Shown here piece by piece: positions 8,616 to 16,909 of a stretch of 64,000 nucleotides of DNA. Location of the stretch: the NCBI RefSeq assembly GCF_003610995.1, contig NZ_CP032543.1, positions 3,348,001-3,412,000 of the forward strand, given 5' to 3'. Under the pieces are notes generated by a model. It searched no databases and was not told where the DNA came from. It saw only the letters and a program-made list of their open reading frames with translations. A program made the position numbers and the translations under genes. How positions within the stretch are numbered: the first letter of the stretch is position 1; every line of letters starts with the position of its first letter. The stretch comes from Streptomyces griseus subsp. griseus (GTDB taxonomy: Bacteria; Actinomycetota; Actinomycetes; Streptomycetales; Streptomycetaceae).

Positions 8616-8628
8616 AACCCCTAAGGTT
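8616..8628. promoter_or_regulatory. CCCCTAAG element 1 (near-palindrome)
   Basis: AACCCCTAAGGTT, 140 bp upstream of the acyltransferase start. Same core as elements at 8744, 8819, 8839, 16794 and 16816. Candidate operator for one of the pathway regulators; inference. Confidence 0.45.
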
Positions 8629-8743
8629 CCGTGGCGGAAGTCCCTTCACACTCCGGGGTCTGACCGGGGGTCGAGGCCCCCGGCCCCGCGTGGCGCCACG
8701 ACCGTCCACGGAGTTCGGCTCCGCCGCGCGGTGCCCCGTACGG

Positions 8744-8754
8744 CCCCTAAGGGT
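8744..8754. promoter_or_regulatory. CCCCTAAG element 2
   Basis: CCCCTAAGGGT, extended palindromic core CCCTAAGGG, in the middle of the divergent region. Confidence 0.45.
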
Positions 8755-8817
8755 CGGGCCGCCGCCGGTAGCCGGGGGCCGTACAGCGGCCGTGCCGGTC
8801 CGGGGACGGGCGGCCGG

Positions 8818-8847
8818 CCTTAGGGGTCCACGGCGGGACTTAGGGGA
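8818..8847. promoter_or_regulatory. Paired CTTAGGGG elements upstream of thioesterase
   Basis: CTTAGGGG at 8819-8826 and again at 8839-8846, 20 bp apart centre to centre (two helical turns) and about 122-150 bp upstream of the thioesterase start. Their orientation is opposite to elements 1 and 2 and matches the opposite direction of the gene. The helical phasing suggests cooperative binding of one regulator. Confidence 0.5.
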
Positions 8848-8967
8848 GGCGGCGGGCACCGCCCGGCGGGTTCAATCGCGTACGGAACGACCGGGCGGCG
8901 ACCTGGGACGACCGGGCCACCGGGGCCGGCCCCGGCCGACGGGACACGTGAAGAGAGCCGAGGAGAG

Positions 8968-9732
8968 ATGACGGTGGGCCTCCGAGAGAACAGCCCCTGG
9001 ATACGCAGGTTCCACCCCGCGCCCCAGGCGCCCGCACGGCTCGTCTGCTTCCCGCACGCGGGAGGCTCGGCGACGTACTACTTCCCCCTGTCGGCGTCGC
9101 TGGCACCGGCGGCGGACGTTCTGGCCGTGCAGTACCCCGGCCGCCAGGACCGCCGGTCGGAGCCGTGCGTCGAGGACATCGAGACGCTGGCCGACCTGAT
9201 CACGGCCGAGCTGCTCCCCTGGTCCGACGTACCGCTGACGCTGTTCGGGCACAGCTTGGGGGCCATGGTCGCCTTCGAGGTGGCCCGCCGGCTGGAACGC
9301 GCGGGCACCGCGCCGACCGCCCTGTTCGCCTCGGGCCGCCGCGCGCCTTCCCGGGTCAGGGACGAGTCCGCGCACACCGCCGACGACGACCGGCTCGTCG
9401 CCGACCTCACCGGGCTGAACGGAACGGCCTCCGCCGTGCTCCGCGACCCCGAGATCCTGCGGATGATCCTGCCCGCCGTACGGAGCGACTACCGGGCCGT
9501 GGAGACGTACCGCTACCGTCCCGGACCGCCGCTGACGGCACCGGTGTTCGCGCTGCTCGGCGACGACGACCCCTACGTCACCCTCGACGAGGCGCGGGCG
9601 TGGCGGGAGCACACCACGGGCCCCTTCGCCCTGCGGGCCTTCCCTGGCGGCCACTTCTACCTCGACGAGCAGGCCGCCGCGGTGCTCGGCGCGCTGCGCG
9701 GCCACCTCGCCGAGGTCTCCCCCGCGCACTGA
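8968..9732 (+). CDS. Type II thioesterase
   Basis: 254 aa alpha/beta hydrolase of the RifR/PikAV class that clears mis-primed carrier proteins. LVCFPHAGGSATYYF near the N-terminus, nucleophile S96 in GHSLGAM and catalytic His in PGGHFYL are all present. GAGGAGAG precedes the ATG. It is transcribed rightward, away from the starter genes, and is one of two type II thioesterases in this cluster half (the other is at 15908-16714). Confidence 0.92.
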   Translation: MTVGLRENSPWIRRFHPAPQAPARLVCFPHAGGSATYYFPLSASLAPAADVLAVQYPGRQDRRSEPCVEDIETLADLITAELLPWSDVPLTLFGHSLGAMVAFEVARRLERAGTAPTALFASGRRAPSRVRDESAHTADDDRLVADLTGLNGTASAVLRDPEILRMILPAVRSDYRAVETYRYRPGPPLTAPVFALLGDDDPYVTLDEARAWREHTTGPFALRAFPGGHFYLDEQAAAVLGALRGHLAEVSPAH

Positions 9733-9996
9733 GCGGCGGCCCGCCGACCGGTCCAACGGCGTTGCGGGGGCAGGGAATTACCTCCGGGGTGCCATGCTTC
9801 GTTCCGTTTCGACAAGACCGCCCCGGAAGCTATACGGCCGTACTATACTTTCGTCTAACCACGGTACGAGATCCTGATCATCGGCACCCGGGCCCAGCCA
9901 AGCGCCCCATCCCTTCCACGTAATCGCTACGTTCACGGTCATGCGCGCACACCGGTTCCGGCCGTCGCTGATCGGCTATCGACCACGGAGGACACA
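9733..9996. promoter_or_regulatory. Intergenic region with AT-rich promoter-like stretch
   Basis: 264 bp between the thioesterase and the PqqD-like gene. TCGACA at 9809-9814 and the AT-rich TATACGGCCGTACTATACTT (9831-9850) could form a promoter for the PqqD-like gene. The spacing is only approximately canonical. Confidence 0.35.
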
Positions 9997-10266
9997 GTGC
10001 CGGTTCGACCCGAGCGCGGCGTGACGACGCAGGTTGCCGAGGACGGCTGTCTGGTGCTCCTGACCGGGGCGAGAGACACGACGTTCCGGTGCAGCCCGGT
10101 CGCGGCGGCGATGTGGATCGCCCTGCGCCAGCACGACGGCCATGTGGGCGCGGCGTCCAGGATGCTGGCCGAGCTGTGGGGCACGGCCCCCGAGAACACT
10201 CGTAGCGACATGGACATCTGGGTGAGCGAACTGCGGGACGCCGGCCTGGTCCGCGACGAGCCGTAG
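9997..10266 (+). CDS. Stand-alone PqqD-like / RRE protein
   Basis: 89 aa. The pattern matches the PqqD superfamily (RiPP recognition element): an N-terminal beta hairpin (VTTQVAEDGCLVLLTG, ...RCSPVAAAMWIAL) followed by helices with a winged-helix-like end. The GTG start has GGAGG 5 nt upstream. PqqD proteins bind leader peptides for modification enzymes, but no precursor peptide or modifying enzyme is adjacent; the nearest radical SAM genes are 15 kb away. It may be part of a lost RiPP locus or a PqqD-fold protein with another role. Confidence 0.7.
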   Translation: MPVRPERGVTTQVAEDGCLVLLTGARDTTFRCSPVAAAMWIALRQHDGHVGAASRMLAELWGTAPENTRSDMDIWVSELRDAGLVRDEP

Positions 10267-10375
10267 AAGATCGCGGGAGCCGGCCGTCCGGCCGGGCACC
10301 CAGGGGGCGCGGCGTGCGGTCCCGGCCGTTCGGCTGTTCACCCGGCGGGGACCACCCGCTCCACGGTCCCGGCCG

Positions 10376-10978
10376 TCACTTCACGACGGCCTCGTTGCCG
10401 TGCAGATGGAGCGTCGCCCGCATCGCGTCGGCGAGGTCCCGGCCCGAGGGCGCCGTCTCCGGCGAGAAGAGCCAGAGCGTCATCACCCCGTTGAGCAGCG
10501 CCGCGTAGAAGCTGCCGAGCGTGGCCGCCGTCTCCTCGTCGATCTCGCTCTCGTCGACCCCGTGGAACAGCGCCACCAGCGCCGACCAGCCGCGCGGCTG
10601 CACCTTGGCCAGGCCCTCCCGTACCTCGGGAAGGACCGCGGCGTGCACCGCGACCTCGACGTTCAGCGCCCACAGCGGCTTCCGCGCCGGGAACAGCTCG
10701 ATGATCCGGTTCCACACCATCTCGAACCGCTCGATGGTGGCGGGCATCGACTCCAGGTCGGCGCTGATGGCCGTGCCGGGGCCGAACTCGTCGCCCCAGT
10801 CCTGGATCGCCTGGACGTACGCCTCGGTGAGCAGAGCGTCCTTCGAACCGTAGTGATAGCCGATGGACGCGAGGTTCGTCCCCGACGCCGCCACGATGTC
10901 CCGGGCGCTCGTCCGCGCGAACCCCTTCTCCAGCAGGCAGCGCTTGGCACCCTCCAACAAGTCCTCACGGTGACCCAC
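10376..10978 (-). CDS. TetR-family transcriptional regulator
   Basis: 200 aa. The N-terminal HTH is clear (TSARDIVAASGTNLASIGYHYGSKDALL), followed by a TetR_C-type all-helical ligand domain. GTG start. It faces away from the LAL regulator across about 360 bp and is convergent with the PqqD-like gene. Likely a repressor of itself or of cluster genes; the ligand is unknown. A partial CTTAGGGC (11014-11021) lies upstream. Confidence 0.9.
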   Translation of the reverse strand: MGHREDLLEGAKRCLLEKGFARTSARDIVAASGTNLASIGYHYGSKDALLTEAYVQAIQDWGDEFGPGTAISADLESMPATIERFEMVWNRIIELFPARKPLWALNVEVAVHAAVLPEVREGLAKVQPRGWSALVALFHGVDESEIDEETAATLGSFYAALLNGVMTLWLFSPETAPSGRDLADAMRATLHLHGNEAVVK

Positions 10979-11340
10979 GGCACACCCCCTCGTCTCGCGG
11001 TCGTGGCGGCCATCTTAGGGCGTGTCCGGCGGATCAGGGCCGGGTCCGCGACGCCGGGCACCGACCCTCGATTTCCGGCCACGGCCCCCGCCTCGGGGAC
11101 GGAACCCGGCCCACCGTACGTGAGTCGTGCCTGCTCATCGCGGCGGGCGCCGGATTGTTCTGCACGGTGCAACTAGTGACCACTAGAGGATCGGCCGATG
11201 ATGCGCCAAACTCCCGGGGGTAGCGGTGTACGCAGATGCGTTCCACGTACGCCACACGGTCACCCCGCCGCGGACAACGACGCCAACGGCGGAAGCAGGC
11301 CGGTCAGCAGGATCTGTCCAGTGAAGTGCCGGGGGACAAA
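10979..11340. promoter_or_regulatory. Divergent region TetR / LAL regulator
   Basis: About 360 bp between the divergent regulator genes. It contains the short inverted motif CTAGTGACCACTAG (11171-11184), a near-perfect palindrome and the best operator candidate here for the TetR protein. GGGGGAC directly precedes the chosen LAL start. Confidence 0.5.
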
Positions 11341-14127
11341 GTGGTACTGGTCGAAAGGGATCCGGAGTCAAGGACGTTGCGCTTGGCGCTGGCGAATTGT
11401 GTCGCCGGAACAGCGGGCATCGTCCTCATCGAGGGGGCTGCGGGGTGCGGCAAGAGTGAACTGATCGACACCGTCGCCGAATGGGCTGACGACGCGGGGG
11501 CATTGGTCCTCCGCGGCTTCGGCTCCAGCGAGGAACGGGAGCTGCCGCTGGGCCTCGTCCGGCAGCTCGCCGGGGACGCGCCGGACGGCGCGCTCCCCGA
11601 GGTGACGGTCGCGCCGGAGGGGCGGCCCCGGGTCGGAGCGATGCGGGAGTTCCAGACGGCGCTGCACCAACTGAGCGCCACCACACCGGTGGTGATCGCC
11701 GTTGACGACCTGCACCACGCCGACGTCGCCTCGCTCTGCTATCTCCAGCACATCGTCCGCCATCTGCGCTCGGCACGGCTGCTGCTCGTGCTCGCCGCGC
11801 CGCTGCGCGACGACCGGCAGGACGCCGCCTTCGAGACCGAACTGCTGCGCCGCGGCAACGTCCAGCGCGTGCTGCTGCGGCGGCTGAGCCCGGCGGGCAC
11901 GGCCGACGTACTGGCCGACACCTCCTGGCCCGGCCGCCGCGAAGGACTCGCGAACGAACTGCACACCATCAGCGGCGGCAACCCGCTGCTGCTCCGCGCC
12001 CTGCTGGAGGAGCACCGCTCGGCCGACCCGGCCGACCTCGACGAAGGTACGGTGCCGCCGGCGCCCGGCGGCCTGTTCAGCCAGGCCGTCCTCACCTGCC
12101 TGCGACTCAGCGGTCCGCACGCCTCGTCGCTGGGCGCGGCCCTGGCCGTACTCGGCGACGCCTACACACCCGAGCGGGCCGGGCGGCTCATCGACGCCCC
12201 GGCGTTCACCGTCGCCAGGGCGGTCGCGTCGCTCGCGGCCTCCGGCATCCTGCGGGGGCACCGCTTCCGGCACCCGGCGGCCGAGGCCACCGTGCTGGAC
12301 CACACACCGCCGCACGTGCTGGCCGCGCTGCACCTGCGCAGCGCGGAACTCCTGCACGGGGGCGGCGGCCGGACCATTCCCACGGTGGCCCGGCATCTGA
12401 TCGCTGCCGCCCGGCACGGCGGCTCCCTCGACGGCGCCGACTGGGCCGTGGACGTACTGCGCGCGGCGGCCGAGCACCTGCTAATGGACGAGGAGGCGGC
12501 GCACGCCACCGCCGCGCTCGAACTCGCCCACGAGCTGAGCCGCGAGGAGCGCCAGCGGGCCGAGATCAAGACCCGGCTCGCCGCGATCACCTGGCGGGTC
12601 GACCCCGGCACGGCGGAGCGGCACCTGTCCGCCCCGCTCGAAGCGCTGCGCTCCGGACTGCTGCCGGCCGAGTGCCTGACGCCCGTCACCACGCTGCTGG
12701 TGGGCCAGGGCCGTATCGCGGAGGCGGCCGAGCTGCGCTCCCGGGTCGTCCACGCCACGGCCGGATACGGCGCCGAGGCCCCGCGCCCCGCGAACGGGGC
12801 CCCCGGCACCGACGTACTCGACCGGAGCCCGTCCGGCGCTCCCGCCATCCCCTCGCAGCGGGGCGAGGAGCGCCCGCCCCGGGCGCACACCTGGGACCTG
12901 CCCGAGACGGAGAGCCGCGTCGAGACGGCGGTCGCCGACCGGTTCCTGGAGACGACCGTCCTCTCCGAGGCGACCCTCGACCCGATCGTGCAGGCCGTAC
13001 GGGTCCTCACCCACTCCCGTCAGCCCAAGCTGGCCGCGCACCGGTGCCGGCAGCTGATCGAGGCGGCGGAACGTCACGGCGCCCCGGCCTGGCAGGCCCT
13101 GTTCACCGCGCTGCGGGCGGACGTCCTGCTGCGCCTCGGCGACCTCCAGGCGGCGGAGGGGCACGCGCTGAGCGCACTGGCCCACCTCCCCGAGCGTGGC
13201 AACAGCGCCTTCGCGGGCGGCCCGACGGCGACCCTGATCCGGGCGCGGACCCTGATGGGCAAGCACGCGTCCGTCGCCCGCCAGCTCCAGCAGCCGGTCG
13301 CCGACACACTCCTGAGAAGCGTGCACGGCCTGTTCTATCTGCGGGCCCGCGGCCTGTACCACGCGGCCAACCACCAACACCACGCCGCGCTGGGCGACTT
13401 CCTCGAAGCGGGACGGCTGGCCCAGCACTGGGGGATGGACCGTCCCACCCTGCTGCCGTGGCGCTCGGACGCCGCGGAGGCGCTGATCCGGCTCGGCGAC
13501 ACCCGCCAGGCCGAGCAGCTCATCCGGCAGCAGCTGGCCATGCCCGACGCCAGACGTCCCTGGGTGCGCGGCATCTCCCTCCGTCTACGCGCGCTGATCT
13601 CCGATCCCAGGCAGCAGCCGGCGCTCCTCGGCGAGGCGGCCGACGAACTCGGCCGCTCCGGCGACCTGCTGGAGCTCGCCCGTACGATGGCCGACCTCGG
13701 CCGCGTCCTGCGGGTCCTGGGCGAGAACGTACGGGCGAGCGCCGTGACCCGGCGGGCGCTGAACCTGGCACGGGACTGCGGGGCGGAGCCGCTGTGTGCC
13801 GAGATCGTCCCCGAACTCGGCCCGGAGGACCGGACGGCCCACCGGCCGCACCCGCTGTCCCTGCACACCGAACGGGTCGACAGACCCGAGCGGGTCGACA
13901 GATCCGAGCGGCCCGACGCCGACACCAAGCTCAGCGACTCCGAGCGCAGGGTGGCGACGCTCGCCGCGAGCGGGTACACCAACCGGGAGATATCCCTGCG
14001 GCTGCACATCACCGTCAGCACGGTCGAACAGCACCTCACCCGGGTGTACCGCAAGCTCAACATCACCCGGCGTCAGGACCTGCCGGTGGACCTCCAGTTG
14101 ACCGCTTCGGCCATGGACGTGGCCTGA
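11341..14127 (+). CDS. LAL-type LuxR transcriptional regulator (AAA ATPase + HTH)
   Basis: 928 aa from the chosen GTG. It begins with the family-typical LVERDPES; Walker A is GAAGCGKSE (about residue 32), a Walker B-like VVIAVDDLHHAD follows, then TPR-like helices, and a C-terminal LuxR HTH (SDSERRVATLAASGYTNREISLRLHI, STVEQHL). An upstream ATG at 11236 is in frame, but only the 11341 GTG has a strong GGGGGA ribosome site and a family-like N-terminus. LAL proteins are pathway activators of macrolide and polyene clusters, so this is the likely main activator. No TTA codon was noticed. Confidence 0.9.
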   Translation: MVLVERDPESRTLRLALANCVAGTAGIVLIEGAAGCGKSELIDTVAEWADDAGALVLRGFGSSEERELPLGLVRQLAGDAPDGALPEVTVAPEGRPRVGAMREFQTALHQLSATTPVVIAVDDLHHADVASLCYLQHIVRHLRSARLLLVLAAPLRDDRQDAAFETELLRRGNVQRVLLRRLSPAGTADVLADTSWPGRREGLANELHTISGGNPLLLRALLEEHRSADPADLDEGTVPPAPGGLFSQAVLTCLRLSGPHASSLGAALAVLGDAYTPERAGRLIDAPAFTVARAVASLAASGILRGHRFRHPAAEATVLDHTPPHVLAALHLRSAELLHGGGGRTIPTVARHLIAAARHGGSLDGADWAVDVLRAAAEHLLMDEEAAHATAALELAHELSREERQRAEIKTRLAAITWRVDPGTAERHLSAPLEALRSGLLPAECLTPVTTLLVGQGRIAEAAELRSRVVHATAGYGAEAPRPANGAPGTDVLDRSPSGAPAIPSQRGEERPPRAHTWDLPETESRVETAVADRFLETTVLSEATLDPIVQAVRVLTHSRQPKLAAHRCRQLIEAAERHGAPAWQALFTALRADVLLRLGDLQAAEGHALSALAHLPERGNSAFAGGPTATLIRARTLMGKHASVARQLQQPVADTLLRSVHGLFYLRARGLYHAANHQHHAALGDFLEAGRLAQHWGMDRPTLLPWRSDAAEALIRLGDTRQAEQLIRQQLAMPDARRPWVRGISLRLRALISDPRQQPALLGEAADELGRSGDLLELARTMADLGRVLRVLGENVRASAVTRRALNLARDCGAEPLCAEIVPELGPEDRTAHRPHPLSLHTERVDRPERVDRSERPDADTKLSDSERRVATLAASGYTNREISLRLHITVSTVEQHLTRVYRKLNITRRQDLPVDLQLTASAMDVA

Positions 14128-14507
14128 CCGCCCACAGCAGTCAAGGACATGCAAAGAAGTCAAGGGAAAGGCAAAAATTCGGCACTTTCCCGCGATTTCC
14201 CAGGCACTGCGCACCCGACAGGCTTCCCAGATCGGCTACGGCGAATTATCATCGTGCCGCGATATAGGCAAAATTCCGATTATAGAAATCTTTTACCATA
14301 GCCGTTTCACCACTGACAGTAACCTGTCCGCCACTCCATGGTCAGGAGTGGCGCCAGGTTATCGCCGGGTAATTCCCTATTTCCCGGGGACTGCTATCAC
14401 CAGCCCCCGCCCCGTCTCGAAGAATTAAGAATCGAGACGACTCGCGAGAAATCTCGATGGGCTAATGTTGCCGACGACAACCCACAGGCACTCGAGGGAG
14501 CGAGCGG
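14128..14507. other. AT-rich intergenic region between the two LuxR genes
   Basis: 380 bp clearly poorer in GC than its surroundings. It has AT-rich runs such as AGGCAAAATTCCGATTATAG and a pair of GTCAAGG direct repeats near 14139-14168. It probably carries the promoter of the second LuxR gene; nothing else is recognised. Confidence 0.5.
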
Positions 14508-15635
14508 ATGCCGGCAGCCACGGGGGCGCACCAGAACGGCGAATATCCGATCATCGAGCAGGACGGCACTTCTTTTCCCTGTTCACCCATACGCAGGGTC
14601 CGCTTCCGGCGCGGTGAGGTGGCGGAGGACCTCGGGCTCAGTCCCGAGGAGTCGGTCGGCGCGGAGCGTGTGCTCAGCCTGCTGGGCCTGCTCGAACCGG
14701 CCTTCGGGAAGGACCAGTTGGTGCCCGTCAGCCTCGACAAGCTGACCCGGCTGACCCGGAGCGCCCGCCCGGCCTCCCCCACCCGCCCGCCGAGGCGGCC
14801 CACAGAGGCCACCCCGCTGCGCGAGCGGGAGACGGCCCAGCCGCCGGCGCCGACACCCGCGTCGGCGCCCCGCAGCCTGGCGAGCCGCCGGATCGGACCG
14901 GCCACGACGGGAACCCCCCAGGTCGAGACGGTCAGCGACCCCGCCCTGCTCCGCGTCCGGCTGGAGGAGATGAACGCCCACTGCCAGCAGGAGCTGCTCC
15001 TCGTCCAGCCCGGCGGAGCCCGCCCGGCGGCCACCCTCCCGGCGGCCCGGCTGGCCGCGCTGAGCCTGCTGGAGCGCGGCGTACGCATGCGGGTGCTCTA
15101 CCAGCACGCGGCGCGCGGCGACACCGTCACCAGGGCCCTGGTCCGCGAGCTCAGCCGCCACGGCGCCCAGGTGCGCACGGACGCGGAGCTGACGGCGCCG
15201 CTCGTCGCCTACGACCAGGAGACCGTGTTCCTGCCCGAGGCGCCGGACCCGGCGACCGGTGAGTGCAGCGGCAAGGCGGCCGTGATCCGGGACCCCACCC
15301 TGGTGGCGTTCACCTGCGGGGCGTTCGAGCGGCTGTGGAACGCCGCGACCCCCTTCCTCCCCGCCACCGAGGACGCGGCGCCGGTCATCGACGATCTGAA
15401 AGCGGCGATCGTCCGGCTCATGGCCCTCGGCCACAAGGACGAGATGGTCGCCCGACGCCTCGGCATGTCCGTCCGCACCTGCCGAAGACACATAGCGGAG
15501 ATCATGGAGACGACGGACGCCACGAGCCGCTTCCAGGCCGGGGTGAGACTGACCCGGGCGGGCATCCTCGACCACTCCGCCCCGGACTCGACCGCGCTGT
15601 TCACCCCGGCGGCGCCACCCGGCAGGAACCCGTAG
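14508..15635 (+). CDS. LuxR-family regulator with PLD/TrmB-like sensor region
   Basis: 375 aa. The C-terminal HTH is LKAAIVRLMALGHKDEMVA, then RRLGMSVRTCRRHIAEIM (about 300-350). The middle region (residues 150-260: LEEMNAHCQQELLLVQPGG, LSLLERGVRMRVLYQHAARG) resembles the phospholipase D-like effector domain of many Streptomyces orphan LuxR/TrmB regulators. The N-terminus resembles a winged helix (RRGEVAEDLGLSPEES). Residues 85-145 are a Pro/Arg/Thr-rich linker. Probably a second pathway regulator; the signal is unknown. Confidence 0.85.
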   Translation: MPAATGAHQNGEYPIIEQDGTSFPCSPIRRVRFRRGEVAEDLGLSPEESVGAERVLSLLGLLEPAFGKDQLVPVSLDKLTRLTRSARPASPTRPPRRPTEATPLRERETAQPPAPTPASAPRSLASRRIGPATTGTPQVETVSDPALLRVRLEEMNAHCQQELLLVQPGGARPAATLPAARLAALSLLERGVRMRVLYQHAARGDTVTRALVRELSRHGAQVRTDAELTAPLVAYDQETVFLPEAPDPATGECSGKAAVIRDPTLVAFTCGAFERLWNAATPFLPATEDAAPVIDDLKAAIVRLMALGHKDEMVARRLGMSVRTCRRHIAEIMETTDATSRFQAGVRLTRAGILDHSAPDSTALFTPAAPPGRNP

Positions 15636-15862
15636 GCGGACCGGGCACCGCACTTTTCACTGCCTCTCAGACGACGGCCGGGAATTTTGCCCATTACCCC
15701 GCCCGCAGAGGTTCAAACAGCCGTGGAATTGATATCGGCTCTCTCGACACGCACCGTAAATGACCGCAGACGAACAACCGGAAAAACACCGCCACCACTG
15801 ACCAGATCAACGGCGAATCCGCTCGTCGGCCGGAAGTTTTCGCGCAGGTCCTCCCGGACCGC

Positions 15863-15949
15863 GACCGGCTATCGGTGGTGCGGCCCCGGGTGGTCGGCCC
15901 GGACCGGCTATCCGTGGTGCGGCCCCGGGTGGTCGGCCGGGACCGGCAC
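15863..15949. repeat. 39-bp tandem duplication over the 3' end of the thioesterase gene
   Basis: Copies at 15863-15901 and 15902-15940 differ at only a few positions; a third partial copy starts at 15941. The functional TAG stop of the leftward thioesterase lies in copy 2, so copy 1 is a duplicate of the gene end lying beyond the stop. 39 bp is 13 codons. Confidence 0.8.
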
Positions 15950-16714
15950 CGCCTCCGTGAGCCGGGCCAGGTGCGGGATCACCGGGGAGTCGGGCCCGCC
16001 CAGGTAGAAGTGACCCCCCGGGTGGGTGTGCAGCGCGAACTCCCCGGTCGTGTGCTCCTGCCACGCCCGTACGTCCTCGACCGGCGCCTTGGGATCGCTC
16101 AGCCCCACATGCGCGGTGATGGGCACGGTGAGCGGCGGGCCGGGCTCGTAGCGGTACGTCTCGATCACCTGGTAGTCCTTGCGGATCACCGGCAGCCACA
16201 TGTCCAGCAGCTCCGGGTCGTCGAGGAAGGCGGGCACCGTGCCGTTGAGCCGGGCGATCTCCCCGATCAGCTGCTCGTCGCTGCTGAGGTGGAGCCTGCC
16301 CTCCCGCAGACGGTGGGGTGCGGGCCGCCCGGAGACGACGAGGGCGAACGGCGGCACACCGCGCCGCTCCAGCCGGCGGGCCACCTCGAAGGAGAGGCTG
16401 GCCCCCATGCTGTGCCCGAACAGCGCGAGCGGGCGGTCGGTGAGGGGCAGCAGGGAGTCGGCCACCAGGTCCGCGAGGCGGGACATGTCGTCGACGAGCG
16501 GTTCCGCGTACCGGTCCATCCGGCCCGGATACTGCACGGCGAGCACCTCGATCTCCGGCGAGAGCGCCCGGGAGACATTGAAGAAGTAGCTCGCCGACCC
16601 ACCGGCGTGGGGAAGACAGACCAGCCGGACGCGGGCCTGTGGCGCGTCATGGAATCGGCAGATCCACTTGTCCTTGGTACGCGAACCGTCCGACATCTCC
16701 AGTGAACCCTTCAT
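15908..16714 (-). CDS. Type II thioesterase (second copy)
   Basis: 268 aa. LVCLPHAGGSASYFF, nucleophile S102 in GHSMGASL and catalytic His in HPGGHFYLGG. Clearly homologous to the thioesterase at 8968-9732 but diverged, so not a recent duplicate. Start is uncertain: ATG 16714 has a weak ribosome site, and ATG 16696 (residue 7) has AAGGG upstream. CTTAGGGG-type elements lie 80-110 bp upstream, as for the first thioesterase, suggesting shared control. It marks the right end of the polyketide region. Confidence 0.9.
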   Translation of the reverse strand: MKGSLEMSDGSRTKDKWICRFHDAPQARVRLVCLPHAGGSASYFFNVSRALSPEIEVLAVQYPGRMDRYAEPLVDDMSRLADLVADSLLPLTDRPLALFGHSMGASLSFEVARRLERRGVPPFALVVSGRPAPHRLREGRLHLSSDEQLIGEIARLNGTVPAFLDDPELLDMWLPVIRKDYQVIETYRYEPGPPLTVPITAHVGLSDPKAPVEDVRAWQEHTTGEFALHTHPGGHFYLGGPDSPVIPHLARLTEAVPVPADHPGPHHG

Positions 16715-16793
16715 GCGCCGACTGAATCCGGAGACCCGAAGGGCGGCTTCGGCTCTCCGGCCCGATGATCCTCCGCGCCCCGAAGGCCAACAA

Positions 16794-16823
16794 CCCCTAA
16801 TCGCCGGGGCGCCCGCTTAGGGG
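16794..16823. promoter_or_regulatory. CCCCTAA / CTTAGGGG inverted pair upstream of second thioesterase
   Basis: CCCCTAA at 16794-16800 and CTTAGGGG at 16816-16823 form an inverted pair, about 22 bp between starts. Same core as the four elements in 8616-8847. Found upstream of a gene of the same pathway, which supports a regulon. Confidence 0.5.
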
Positions 16824-16909
16824 TCGGACGGCCCCGCACCCGCCTGCCGCGCTTCACCCGAATGAGCAGGGAATCGGACGACTCGTCACCCGCCGGATAC
16901 GCTCCGAGG

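Larger units (their letters stand above)
8477..8967. promoter_or_regulatory. Divergent intergenic region, acyltransferase / thioesterase
   Basis: 491 bp without a gene between the leftward acyltransferase and the rightward thioesterase. It holds a 26-bp tandem repeat and four CCCCTAAG-class elements in two orientations, and should contain promoters for both sides. No clear -35/-10 pair was picked out. Confidence 0.65.
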
